Shown piece by piece: positions 43,501 through 54,690 of a stretch of 64,000 bases of DNA. The stretch is taken from the NCBI GenBank assembly GCA_963920575.1, contig OY986969.1, positions 22,049,434 to 22,113,433 of the forward strand, read 5' to 3'. The translations under genes were made by a program, and so were the position numbers. Source of the DNA: Narthecium ossifragum (lineage: Eukaryota; Streptophyta; Magnoliopsida; Dioscoreales; Nartheciaceae). The notes below the pieces were generated by a model. It was not told the origin of the DNA. It searched no databases and was given only the letters and a program-made list of their open reading frames with translations. Positions within the stretch are counted from its first letter, which is position 1. Each line of letters starts with the position of its first letter.

Positions 43501-45313
43501 CTCAAGGAGCGATCGATCTGATACGAGTCGATCCGACTCGACCAACTGGACCCAAACCCAGAAGAGGAACCAAACTGGTTCAGCCTCTTTCCTAGTTTGA
43601 CTTGGTCTTCCTTCATTCAAACTAGAGTATTTAATTAGTATTTATCATTAGGCTTTTATATTTAATTGAGTCCTAGTTGATATTTGAGTTAGGAAGTTGA
43701 GTTGAGTTTGAAACCTTATTACTTGCTAATTAAGTAAGGGGGTTTTCTTATTGGATTAGGACTATGTCAAGGTCTCTATAAAAGGACCTCATTAGTTTGT
43801 ATTAAGTAATGCATGAGATGAATGATTATGAGTAGTTGATAAATTATCATAGGAGTAGAATATCATAGGAGTAGAGATAATATAGTTTCCATCAGATATC
43901 TACCATAGATCCACCTTCTTCCTCGTTAGTCATCTTCCCGGCAGCCGGCACCGCCTCCACCAGGGTTTCTCTCTCTCTCGTCACTTTCTCTCTCCTCCAC
44001 ATCATCGCTACGTCAGCGCCACTGTTCATCATCTCCTTCCTCTCTCTCTCCCGTGCCCTAAACCCTAGCATCACCGACGTTCCCTCTCCGGCCAGCCCCG
44101 TCGCCATCCAAGACCGCCATCGTCTTCCCCTACCTCCCACAACTCCGGCCATACCCTTTCCGTAGGCCTTCACCATCTCCGGCGCCGTCCCCGACAAGCA
44201 ACCTCCGTTCTTATCTCCGGCAACCCCGCGTCCGTCCCCGATTTCACCCCTAAACCATCCTAAAACCTTCCTCGTCTCTCCACAACCCTTTCCCGACCAT
44301 CTTCCCGACATCCCAAGCCCCAGCCGAGCTCCCCGTCGTTCCCAATGCCGGTGAACCCAAACCCCCGCCGTCCATCTCCTAGATCCGGCCGATCCGCCAC
44401 CTTCCTCACCGATCCGAGCCGGTAGATCTCTTCCCCATCACCCCGTGACCCTTCCTGCCACTACCCCCGACCGCTGCCGTCGTCCCTACGCCGGCGATCT
44501 ACTCCGGCGATTCTCAGCCCTTGGATCAACCCGGTTCAGCCACTTCAAATCAGGTTCAACCCAACCAAGCCGGTTCAGCTGAGCCAGTCAATCTGGATCC
44601 AGCCCAATCCACTTGGTCAGCTTGATCCAGATCACTTCAAACTTGACCCAGTCAAGTCCCATCCAATCAGGCTTAGCCAGATCCGATCCAGCTTAAGCCA
44701 GATCCGATCCAGCTAGCCAAATCAGCCAATTGGACTCAAATTAAGTCCGATCAGGCCGATTCTGATCGATTGGAGCAGTAGAGACCCATTACGAGAGGAT
44801 CACGAGTAGACCGCTCGTAACACGATCCGTCTCTGAAAGACGGATCGATCCAATGATCCTTTTCTGCCGTCATCATCCTCATGGAGGAAAAGTCAACAAA
44901 CTCCCCCCGTCCGACATATGAGGATAAGCCGTTGAACCTGGATACTCCATCAAGCTCGGAAACTCCATCAAACTCGGATTGCCATCGAATTTGGACTGCG
45001 CCGCCGTCATGCCACCTCCAGTCCTGCCAGCTAGCCACTTTTATGTTGCCGTCGAAGTTGGATAACACCATCAACCTCAGATCTGCCATTGAATTCCGGA
45101 TCTCACATCGGATTCAGAACCATCATCATCGAGAACTGTCCACCAAGACTTTGATGTCGTCGTCAAGTCTTGATCTTCTCGGTTGCTTTCTCGCCTTCAA
45201 GTCACAGTACGTCCCGGACTTGTAACTCAAATATCCTCGGCCGCTTCGATCGACCGGATACACCTCCTCGTGCTCCTAGCACGGAAGCTCCCCCGTCACA
45301 GGACATCCACGTA
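43501..45313. other. Interior of Copia element B without recognisable pol; plus-strand TATA at 43777
   Basis: The sequence contains tctataaaaggacctcatta (about 43776), which looks like a plus-strand LTR promoter, followed by a CT-rich leader-like stretch (43915-44450). It then has degenerate ccagatccgatccagctt repeats (44520-44760). No integrase, RT or RNase H motif was found on either strand. It may include part of a second, unrelated LTR. Confidence 0.4.
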
Positions 45314-46066
45314 TCATGTGGCGATCGCGGCGCTCCCATCTTCACCATCATCAACCTTGCCATCTCTGACGTCCTTCTTGTACTTCCTGCACTGCTTCTT
45401 TACATGGCCTGCTTTGCCACAGTAATAGCACGTGACACTTTTTCTTCTGCTTTGGTTCATTACTACCATAGACTCTGAATCTATATGCCTTGTTTCAGCA
45501 GCCTTCCGTCTGGTCTCTTCGTTCAGCAAACATCCTATAACTTGGTTCAGAGATATTGCTCCGTCAGGCGCTGAGTTGCTGAGCGATACTACCAGGTTCT
45601 CCCAAGAATCTGGCAAAGAACTAAGCAGGAGTGATGCCTTCAGGTCGTCATTCAAAACCATCTTCATGGTTGCAAGTTGATTGACGATGCTCTGGAACTC
45701 ATTCAGGTGCTCGGCTATCGACCCTCCATCCTGGTACTTCAGATTCACAAGCTGTCGGATCAAGAAAGTTTTGTTTCCAACAGACTTCCTCTCGTAAAGC
45801 TCGTGAAGCTTGTCCCACAGATCTTTGGCCGTCGTCATCGTTGACACGTGGTGGTAGACGCCATCTTCCAAACACTGTCGGATAGTCGCCAAGGCCTTCC
45901 TGTCCAGCTTGTTCCATTCTCCTTCCTCCATCTCTTTAGACTTCTTTTCTATTCCATGCAGAGGCTCGTAGAGATCCCTTTAGAATAACAGATCCTCCAT
46001 CTTTGTCTTCCATAGGCTCCAGTTGTTTCCGTTGAGTAGATTCATCCGTATAGCATTGGCGTCCAT
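45314..46066 (-). pseudogene. Copia gag (UBN2-type) with zinc knuckle
   Basis: The minus-strand frame from ATG at 46066 (MDANAIRMNLLNGNNWSLWK, the typical Copia gag start) has one TAA stop near 45978 and then is open for 205 codons: LWDKLHELYERKSVGNKTFL, LVNLKYQDGGSIAEHLNEFQ and ASLLLSSLPDSWENLVVSLS, with the zinc knuckle CYYCGKAGHVKKQC intact (CX2CX4HX4C). It ends at 45314 without running into protease. Gag would package element RNA; pol is missing, so the element depends on others. Confidence 0.88.
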
Positions 46067-46165
46067 CTCGCTTCTGCCAGAATCCAACCCAGATGCTTCA
46101 AATCTTCGATTAGGGACTTAGAATCTTGATCAGGGATTCGAATCCCCCTAATCTCGGAACCTAGG

Positions 46166-46178
46166 CTCTGGTACCACT
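46166..46178 (-). promoter_or_regulatory. Primer binding site of Copia element B
   Basis: On the minus strand, TGGTACCAGAGCC follows the LTR end CCCCAACA after one or two bases. It resembles the initiator tRNA-Met complement (TGGTATCAGAGC) with one change, as is usual in plant Copia elements. Confidence 0.75.
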
Positions 46179-46809
46179 TGTTGGGGAATCTGAGGGGTCC
46201 CGACGATGCCGGAGATACGCCAGATAGTACGGGGATGTCGCAACGGAAGAGAAACAACCAAACCACAAAAGAAAAGGAAAAAGTGGAGACAAGGATTTAC
46301 GTGGAAAAACCTACCAGCAACAACTGGAAGGAAAAAAACCACGGGCAGCAGAGGAAAACTTCACTATGAGAGAGAGATTATAAAGCCCAAACCCTAACAG
46401 AGACAAAGAGATCTCTCTCTAGGGTTGCCTACACTCACACCTCTCACAATCCTCTCAATAACATCTCAACCACACAAAGAAACCCTAAAAGCATCCTATT
46501 TATAGGGTCAAATGAATACAAATCCGGATTAAATCTGAGCCGTCGGATTTGCCCGTTCAATGGAGAGGGATCGATCCCACTCAAGGGAAGGATCGATCCG
46601 AGTATGCGTGAGAACGAGGGATTCCTGAATTCCCGAGTCGGATCGATCCCACTTTGTAGGAGCGATCGATCCGTCCCTAAAAAACTCAAAATCCCGAAGA
46701 AGGATCGATCTGCGGATCGATCTTAGGTGCCTTCTGTCTCTTTGTTTTCCGAGTAGGATCGATCCGTCTTTGAGAGACGGATCGATCCGTCAATAAATCA
46801 AAGCGCGAT
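46179..46809 (-). repeat. Copia element B, LTR copy 2 (5' LTR), truncated
   Basis: This matches 42852 onward until caaagcgcgatc, then switches abruptly to aggaagtgagaagagtgtgt, the start of the sequence shared with 55.5-55.9 kb. It also carries a ggatcgatcc cluster (46565-46800). Confidence 0.85.
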
Positions 46810-47159
46810 CAGGAAGTGAGAAGAGTGTGTGGGGGAGGGGGGGGGCTAGAGAGAGAGAGGAGAGGTAAGTAGGTAACAAGTAAGAAGAGGAGGGAATTGG
46901 CATAGAAGGGCAATTTTGACTTTTGAAACATTAATACCGTGACAGCTAATACCGTGATGGGGTTCTAAGCTTAAATACAAAGCTAATGGGGTTTTTAATG
47001 AAATTTTTTGTTAAAATGGTGTTATTGACAATTAACTTAAAAAAAACCAAAATATCATTTCTTTTTTCTTTTTTCTTTTTTCTTTTTTCTTTTTTTTTTT
47101 TTCTTTTCTCTTTTCTCTTTTCTCTTTTCTCTTTTCTCTTTTCTCTTTTCTCTTTTTTC
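46810..47159. repeat. Inverted copy of 55490-55885
   Basis: Bases aggaagtgagaagagtgtgt through the cttttttc-type simple repeat match the reverse complement of 55490-55885 (gggcaattttgacttttgaa, ataccgtgatggggttctaa, tgttaaaatggtgttattga). It ends in a long (CTTTTTT)n run (47058-47158). Confidence 0.8.
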
Positions 47160-47257
47160 AATAGTAATATGTCAATGTGTTGTCACTTCCATCACTCTGG
47201 AACTTTGGAATTGCTTCACTATTGATGGAAGTGACAACACATTGACATATTACTATT
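47160..47257. repeat. Perfect 35-bp inverted repeat (hairpin, 28-base loop)
   Basis: Arm 47160-47194 (aatagtaatatgtcaatgtg, then ttgtcacttccatca) is the exact reverse complement of 47223-47257. The loop is 28 bases. A transcript of either strand would form a 35-bp stem. Confidence 0.85.
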
Positions 47258-48542
47258 TCAAAATTTGGGAATCTGCTCTCTTTCTCTTTATCCAAAGCAA
47301 TCTTATCTTTTTTTTTCAGTCAGTCATAATTGCTTCCCTAAACAGCTATGTCCATGCTCTCTATATTAAGCACAATGTGAACCATATCCGATTGTATGTA
47401 TTGGTGAAGCTAAGTTGTAGAGGCTGCAGTTATTGGTGAAGGGTTCAACTCTGGAACTTATTTGTTGTGGTTCATTCTAGTCTCCACCAAGTCACTTATA
47501 AGTTATGTTTGTTGTTGTGGTTGTTTGATTTGATTAGTGTGTGGAAGGTTCAACTCTGGAACTTATTATTGTATTCCTCTATTTGCTTTGTGCAAACATA
47601 TATATATTTTGCTTGGTTATATGGTCACTGCTGCTTGGACATATTTGAGTAGAATGATTAGATTAGATTGTGTGGAAGGTTATTTTATTATATGGTCACT
47701 GCTGGTTGGTTACAGTTTCATTTTTTACATGCATTGATGAACTAATGTTATTTTACAAGTTTATAAGAAGACCAGATTTGAGCTCAAATAATCGTTGGTC
47801 ACTGCTGCTGCATCAGATTATTGTGTTTTTTTCCCAGCTTGGAGTCAATGATTCATATATGTCACTTAATTAAGAAGTAAATCCAATTTTAGGAATTTGT
47901 TTCTTTTATTTAAGTCTTCATAGAGATTGAAGTTTACGGTAACTATCTTAATGTGATTGCTTTTATGAGTTTTATCTATGAATTCTTGAACAGAGCAGTT
48001 TTAGCAACGTCAGATATGCTCACAACTATAAAAAATATGTAGCGAAACGCAGAGCATAATTTCTTGTAGTTCTTTAGATTATATCAAGTTTGACACCTAT
48101 TAGAATCAGTAACTATTGTATCTAATTCAATTGGAATATTATGTTTCAATCATGGAAAAACTAATGGATTCAGATTGTTGTTCTCTTTCATTTTGATTCG
48201 ATTTAGTATAAATTTCTATAACTAGAACTGCATCACCGAAATACTTGCAGAAATACATGGAATCTTTTTTCTGGGGCTTGCAAATTTGTATTAGATTGAG
48301 GCTAATTTCTGGATGTTCCTCAAAAACCGTGAACATCATATGGAGCGCCCTAACTTTAGGGTGTCAATATCTTTTTTCATATTGTTGTTCTCGTTCATCT
48401 AATAGCCATGCAAAAACAGAATCTCAGTTTGTGTCAAAAAATCCTGCATCTGATATTCCTAAACTATGGTGCTCCGTTGCGTCATTGATTGAATTGAATT
48501 AGATTTTGTGGTTTTTGATTTTTTTTAGATTGATAATATTTT
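47258..48542. other. AT-rich DNA upstream of the Harbinger nuclease gene
   Basis: Several phrases recur (ggttcaactctggaacttatt at 47442 and 47547; tatggtcactgctg at 47621 and 47691). It may hold the 5' part of the Harbinger element, but no terminal repeat or Myb-like partner gene was seen. Confidence 0.35.
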
Positions 48543-49972
48543 ATGCTTTTTCATAACGACACAGAAATGAATCATCTACCATTCGATAGCTCAACGGGTT
48601 CATCAGATGAGGATGATACGAATCATCTACCGTTGGACACCTCATCAGGGTCATCAGATGAGGAGGATATACTCATTTATCTTGCTCTACGTGGTCTTCC
48701 ATCTTCTTCGCGCCAGAGAACTCCCATTCCTTGCCCCACAAGGCCTTTCACAGGACATAAACTAGTCCATGATATCCTGACGGGTCACGAAGGTAGATGT
48801 CCAGAATGGTTTAGGGTGTCAATATCGGTGTTTGAGGGCTTGTGTGCTGCATTGGCGGATAGGGGTTTGGTTGTTAACACACCGCACGTTACGATAAGAG
48901 AGCAAGTTGCAATTTTTTTTCATGGGATTGGGCATGGAGTTTCCAACATAGTATTAGCTGATATATTTCAGCATTCTGGAGAAACAATAAGCCGTCATTT
49001 TAATCATGTGTTAAAGGCTATCGTCGAATTGAAACATGATTACATGCAACTCCCCGATGAAAATGTCACCGTCGACCCCATATTTGAGGGGAACTCCACG
49101 TGGGGCCCATTCAAGGTAATGATCTATATTATGCAACAACCTACTCACTGTCATGTACAAATGCTTCATCGCATGAACCTTACAATTGTATTTGAGTAGA
49201 ATGCTGTTGGGGCTATTGATGGGACACATATTCCTGCAATTGTACCCGTGGAAGATCAACCAAGGTTTAGAAATCGCAATGGGACAACATCACAGAACGT
49301 TATGGGCGCTGTGTATTTTGATCTCCAATTCGTCTATGTTGCCGTCGGATGGGAAGGCTCAGCAGCGGATATGCGGGTCCTAACTTGGGCGCTTGGCCCT
49401 CGTGGCCAGTTTACAGTTCCACAAGGTATTGAGCCTCATCAACTATACTTGTATATTTATATGCTTTTGCAAACTTTATTTAATGTATGGATCGTATATG
49501 ACATGCAGGAAAATTTTATTTAGTCGATTCCGGTTACGCAAATACAAGGAAGTTTATGGCACCGTACAGAGGATTACGGTACCATATCGCCGAATTCCAA
49601 AACATCCGCACAGGGCGTCGGGCTGAATATGCCAGTAAAAGAGAGATGTACAACCATCGCCATGCACAACTGCGAAATCACGTTGAATGGGCATTTGGCG
49701 TTATCAAAATGCGATTTAAGATCTTGAGAATAATGCAACCATATCCTTTCGAAGTTCAACGTAATATAGTAACGGCGTGTTGTGTAATCCACAACTATAT
49801 TATAAGGAATGGGCAACAAGATTCCTATTTATCTCGAACAAATCGGAGATCGGGACCTCGAGTACCAAATGTAAATGGAGATCCACAGAATATGGCAAAT
49901 TTAGATGATTCTCGTGCGGGGGAATTGCTGCGTGATAATATTGCAACAGAACCGTGGGCAAACAGAGAATAG
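48543..49972 (+). CDS. PIF/Harbinger transposase nuclease (HARBI1-like, DDE_Tnp_4), apparently intact
   Basis: Three exons: 48543-49115, 49200-49425 and 49509-49972. Introns are 84 and 83 bp with GT-AG ends, and phases agree, giving 420 residues. The N-terminus is acidic (SSGSSDEEDI). The helix-turn-helix-like region includes VTIREQVAIFFHGIGHGVSN and FQHSGETISRHFNHVLKAIV. The catalytic triad is visible: D in VGAIDGTHIPA, D in YLVDSGYANT and E in NHVEWAFGVIKMRFKIL. This is the order and spacing of plant PIF/Harbinger nucleases, which cut TTA/TAA targets together with a Myb/SANT-like partner protein. No stop or frameshift was found after splicing. No partner gene is present in the window. Confidence 0.88.
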
Positions 49973-50569
49973 TGGAAGAATCACTAGGTTAACTAGTATT
50001 CTAGGTTTTTCTTCTCCACTGTTGTATTTCCTTTAAAACTGTAATCTGGCTCTTTGTTTACTGCTTTTCAACTGGCATTTAGAATATGCCAGTTTGCTTG
50101 TGTATCTGATTATAATATTTAATGTTTTAATCATGTTGATTATGTCGCCTATTTTATTCAGCAGTTAAAGTGAATATATGCATTATATTATTAATGAAAC
50201 GAGAAAATATTTATTAATTAAATTATATTCAACATTTTTTATGTGGACTAATTTCTATTATTTGAATTATATTTACATATAATTACTTACACTACCAATA
50301 TTTCCGAACAAATATTCAACATTTTTTATGTGGACTAATTTCTATTATTTGAATAATAATATTAAAATAATGTTTTAATATATGCATCATAATATTAATA
50401 AAACGAGACAATATTATTAACTAAATTCAATGCTTTATCATATTATCTGTATTATCATATTATTAAATATTTTATTAAGTGAAGCTGAATATTATATGCA
50501 TTATTATCATATTTTTAATTAAACAACCAATATGTGTCATAAAAAAAGTAAAAATTGATTTTACTTTCC

Positions 50570-50765
50570 ACCTCACCAATCCCTATTCCTATTCCACCTT
50601 TTCCATCCAAACACCATTTCCTTATCCCACTCAATCATTACTTTCTTATCCCTACTTTTCAACCAAACACCAAATAAGAATAACTTTTATCCCAGCTTTT
50701 ATCCCTGCATACCAATCCCTATCCTCTCTAATCCCGGAATTGCTTATCCCGCAACCAAACGACAC
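50570..50765. mobile_element. Right terminal region of a PIF/Harbinger element
   Basis: Subterminal repeats ccctattcctattcc and accaaacaccaa lead to gcaaccaaacgacac, followed by TTA at 50766-50768. In reverse this reads gtgtcgtttggttgc, like PIF/Harbinger termini. The opposite end was not found, so this may be the end of the element carrying the nuclease or a separate truncated MITE. Confidence 0.5.
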
Positions 50766-51089
50766 TTAGGGCACTTGAGAGTTTTCAGCTACATTATTGC
50801 TGTATTTAAATCTGAATTATATAAATTGTGATATTCACTGTCTCTGTCTTAATGATTTATATATACAGCACACACACGAAACCTTTTGGAAAGTTTTGAG
50901 ATGGCCACTTTGCCTTAAATTTAGTCTTGGTCATCACATCAGTGGCTGTTGACATAACATTTTAGAAATATCCCACGATGATACCACATCCCAAGTGACA
51001 ACAATCTTGATGTTCAAATGAGCATCAGGCAGTCAATAATAAGTGAGCTCGAAATGCAAAGTTCTATGGGATTCTCAGTTATCCCATAG

Positions 51090-51405
51090 AACCTGCATCA
51101 AGATATTGCAGCTTTCATTGCCTCTCGATTCGAGCTGCTGCAACTCAACCAATCTTTCAGCCCAAGCTTTTTCTCTTGCCACCTGAGCCATCTTCCTCTC
51201 CTTCTGTTTCATTTCTTTCCTCTTCCTAGCTTTTTCCATTTGTGCTTTCCATTTCTTCTTTTCAGAATGATGATACACAAAATGAAGCAATATAAATTAG
51301 TCGAAGATGCGTTAAAGCCCTCTAAACTCACAAAATATGATGTTAAAACATAATATGAATCATTATTAGTGGATAAGCACATGTCCACCCAATTAGTGAT
51401 CCTTT
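51090..51405 (-). pseudogene. Duplicated exon 3 (plus intron) of the 37.5-kb gene
   Basis: The minus-strand frame SEKKKWKAQMEKARKRKEMK, then ERKMAQVAREKAWAERLVEL matches exon 3 of the gene at 37554-39051. Similarity continues into the preceding intron (tgatgatacacaaaatgaag; ataagcacatg with ccacccaat). A small insertion in the glutamine-rich end shifts the frame, so the normal C-terminus is lost. The LINE fragment begins next to it. Confidence 0.85.
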
Positions 51406-51429
51406 TTTTTCACATAGGAAAAACATTCT

Positions 51430-53990
51430 GTAAGAGACATGGAGAGGAGAGTGAATGGTGGAGCAGAGGACCCGGCAAATGGAATGGCGGCGAAATCCAA
51501 AGCGGCGATCCCTGGTGATCCTGATGGCAGTGTTCCTCCTGGGTGGGAGAATGCTGGCACAAACCAAGCCCACGAAGGGAGTAAATTATGGACGTAAATT
51601 GCAAAGGGAGCAAAAAAAAAGTCAGTCTACATTAGTGATCATGAGAAAGAGAAATTGAGAGCTATGTGTAAAGATAAAGTAACCTTTGCTCCAGAGGAGA
51701 TAGAGAAATGCAAAAGAAAATGGACAAATACTCTATTTAGAAGATTCCTGGGAAGACCTATACCAATGGATCGAGGTGTTGAGATTGCGCCTGGGCAAAC
51801 TGTGGAAGACGACGACACCTTTCCAAGTCTCAGATATGGCAGAAGGGATTTTTGCTTTTCGTTTTGATAACGAAGAAGATCGTAACTATGTTCTTGCAAA
51901 TGGACCTTGGGCAGTGGAGGGCCGTATGATGTCTCTCATCAGGTGGGAGGGAGTCCTCAGACCATCAAAGGCAAAGTTTAATATGATTCCGGTCTGGATG
52001 CTGTTTCCAGATCTACCTTATTTGCTATATACTAAGAAATCTCTGGTAAAATTAGCTTCAAGTGCTGGGAACCCTCTAATGGTGGATATGCCTATGGCCT
52101 TGGCAGTTAGATGCAGATTTGCTAGAGTATGTGTGGAAATCAATGTTGATGAACCGTTGAAGGTCGGAGTAGATGTGGATTTGGCAGGGGTGGAGTTCTT
52201 TCAGAGGTTTGAGTATTAGGGAGTGTTGATTTGTAGCCACTGTGGCCGGATTGGGCACAAGAAAGAATACTGTAGGCATAAGGCTTATTTTCCTATGAGG
52301 GGAGAAGACTTGATTGGAGGAAATGAGAGTAACCATGCATCACAACCCTTCCAATCTCACCAAGCTTCAACAACTGAGAATCCTAGTCAGAGGATGGAGG
52401 ATGAGAGGGTCACCAACCACGCTGGTAGGGCACCACAATCACACCAAGCAACATCAAGTGAGAAATCCTTACCGTGCTCGGAAGAACCGAGGCAACCGGC
52501 ATTCGACGGCGAGTGGATCTCGGTGGGGCGCGGCTGGCGCTGGTACCGAGGTGGAGGGGGGGGGGGGGGGGGCGCGAAACACGAGGCGAGATTCAGCGAG
52601 GCAGTGACAGAGGCCAAAGAGGGGAGACAAACCGGAGTCTGCCACCTGGGGCTAGTAGGGCGGCAGTAACCTGGCGAGAGGTACACAGAGGTGAGGCAAA
52701 AGATGGGAAAGGAAACCTAAAGACAGAGACAAGGAAAGGGGGGAGAGGGAAGCTGGCGGCTGAAATGGAAAGAGAGGATGGGGATGTGGGGTTTACAAAT
52801 GAGCTGGTCAACCATATTAAAGCAACTACAAAGACAGTGGGTTCTAGTGCTAATGGCCCAAGTGTTAAAGGCCCAAGAAATATAAGTGAAGATGAAGGTC
52901 CAGTGGCTACTAAAGAAGGTGGAAAGGATAAAGGAATGCAGGCTCAAGGCCTGGAAAGAGATGCAATTAGGGCCCATTCGAATAGATGGCTGGCTTTAAA
53001 GAAGAAATCCACAGGCTTTGATCAAATGCAGGATGATGACTCATCGGAGGATGAGGATTTCAATGCATCTGATTTGGAGGAGATGAGAGAAGACTTGGGA
53101 TTAGAGGCACATAAGTGGGCTAGATTAAACCCCATGGTTACACCACGACACCAAAAACTAAAGAGCACCAAAGGAGATGCGGGCTCGAGGAAGGAACTTG
53201 TGGAGGAAACTATATCTACCTCGTCATATGAGGATTCAATGGGAAGACACCAGAGAGCTGTGCAGAGATTGGATAGGTCTCTGAGGGAATCTACTCCTAT
53301 CTTCAATCCTAACTCTAAAGGAATGATGTCAATTGCATATCATGAACATGATGCTATGGAGGTCTCATCAAGTGATCTTGAGGCTCCACCAGGGTGGGAA
53401 GCAGAGCAACAGAAAGGAAAAAGAGGCCGCTTTGAGGGCGTGAAGGATGGAGTTGCACCAAATCCCCCTATAGTTACCTAATGAATGTCATAGCATGGAA
53501 TTATAGGGGAGTGGGATGGGTGAAAGCTGAAAAAATTTGTAGAGCTATCATGAGAGAACATAATCCTGATGTGATTTTTATTATAGATAGCATTATAGTT
53601 GAAGAAGGGATGAGCAGCCTGAAGAGGAGACTGGGAAGGAATTGGGATACCTACTTGATCCCATCTCGAGGAAGGATGGGAGGCATCCTGGCTGTTTGGA
53701 AGGCTACATACAAAGAAGTTACTTTCAGGCACGAGAGTGATCAGATAATGCATGGCATATTTACAGTGAAGGATGGACCACAATTCATGATTTCAACGGT
53801 CTATGGTGCTCGGCAAGTAAGGGGAAGGAGGGAGATGTGGTTTACTCTTTCAAAGGTTAATGGTATGTGCCTATCTCATCTAATTGTGGGGGATTTTAAT
53901 GCAATTATATCTCCAAATGAAAAGAAGGGAGGGAAGAGCTTTAAAATCTCAACATCTGTTCGGGAGTTCTTACAATGTGCTGGAAGCAAC
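51430..53990 (+). pseudogene. Plant L1-type LINE, 5' half (ORF1 and start of ORF2)
   Basis: ORF1, from about 51439, shows the DUF4283 domain (FRFDNEEDRNYVLANGPWAV; WMLFPDLPYLLYTKKSLVKL) with a frameshift near 51775. A stop at 52217 is followed by an intact zinc knuckle CSHCGRIGHKKEYC and a long acidic tail (52474-53481). ORF2 starts at 53481 with the apurinic-type endonuclease: MNVIAWNYRGVGWVKAEKIC, a GGILAVWK block and IVGDFNAIISPNEKKGG. It stops at about 53990, before the RT domain. Loss of the 3' half is unusual for LINEs, which normally lose the 5' end, so a later deletion is likely. Confidence 0.88.
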
Positions 53991-54430
53991 GAAAGTTGTA
54001 GGCGCGGTCGAAGAAGAATGCACCATCTTCACCTTTGAAATCCAAGGCGGAAGATCGAGGAAGATCGGCATCAATAACGAAGGTGAGGGTGTAGGCCTTT
54101 GCCTCCACTCAGGATCCTTCTATCCCCTTTCTTCCTCTCTTTTTCATTTTTCTTCTTATGATGTAATGGGACTTTAAGCCCCGAATCCTTAATCAGGGGT
54201 CTTTCCTATGGGATATAAATGATGAGTTGCCAATCTCATCTTGGGTATACAGTTACTAAAGAAAAAGACGATCTGCAGCTTGACATGATATGGGGAACTC
54301 ATGAGTGTTGTTCCTACAATCCCCTACCACCATATGTAAAAAAAGGACTTTTGATCACAATAAAATAAGCACAAATCTCATCCCCTCAAGATCGCGAGTT
54401 TATTGTCGAACAAATGCATTTGAAAAGATG
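53991..54430 (+). other. Unassigned repeat-like sequence after the LINE break
   Basis: Sequence such as gtcgaagaagaatgcaccat and gccccgaatccttaatcagg, followed by gatgagttgccaatctcatc, looks like the end of a retroelement, but no LTR pair or coding motif was found. Confidence 0.3.
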
Positions 54431-54690
54431 AAAATGCATGAAGGATCAAAATTCATTTAAAAAGATAAAAATGATTTGAAAAAATAAATATGCATTTAAA
54501 AAGATGACAATACATTTGAAAAGATGAAAATGCATTTAAAATATGAAAATGCATTTAAAAATATGAAAATGCGTTTAAAAAGATAAAAATGGAGTTAAAA
54601 AGATAAAAATGAAGTTAAAAAGATGAAAATGTAGAAAAGATAAAAATGCATTTTTAAAGATGAAAATGCTTTTAAGAAGATATGGATGAA
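54431..54690. repeat. Minisatellite gatgaaaatgcatttaaaaa, block 1
   Basis: About a dozen units of 18-21 bp. The motif is the reverse complement of the ttcattttcatctttctgaa array at 57121. Confidence 0.85.

Noticed and set aside
51439..51660. A stand-alone host gene starting MERRVNGGAEDPA
   Set aside because: It leads directly into a LINE ORF1 domain and a zinc knuckle, so it is the start of the LINE ORF1.
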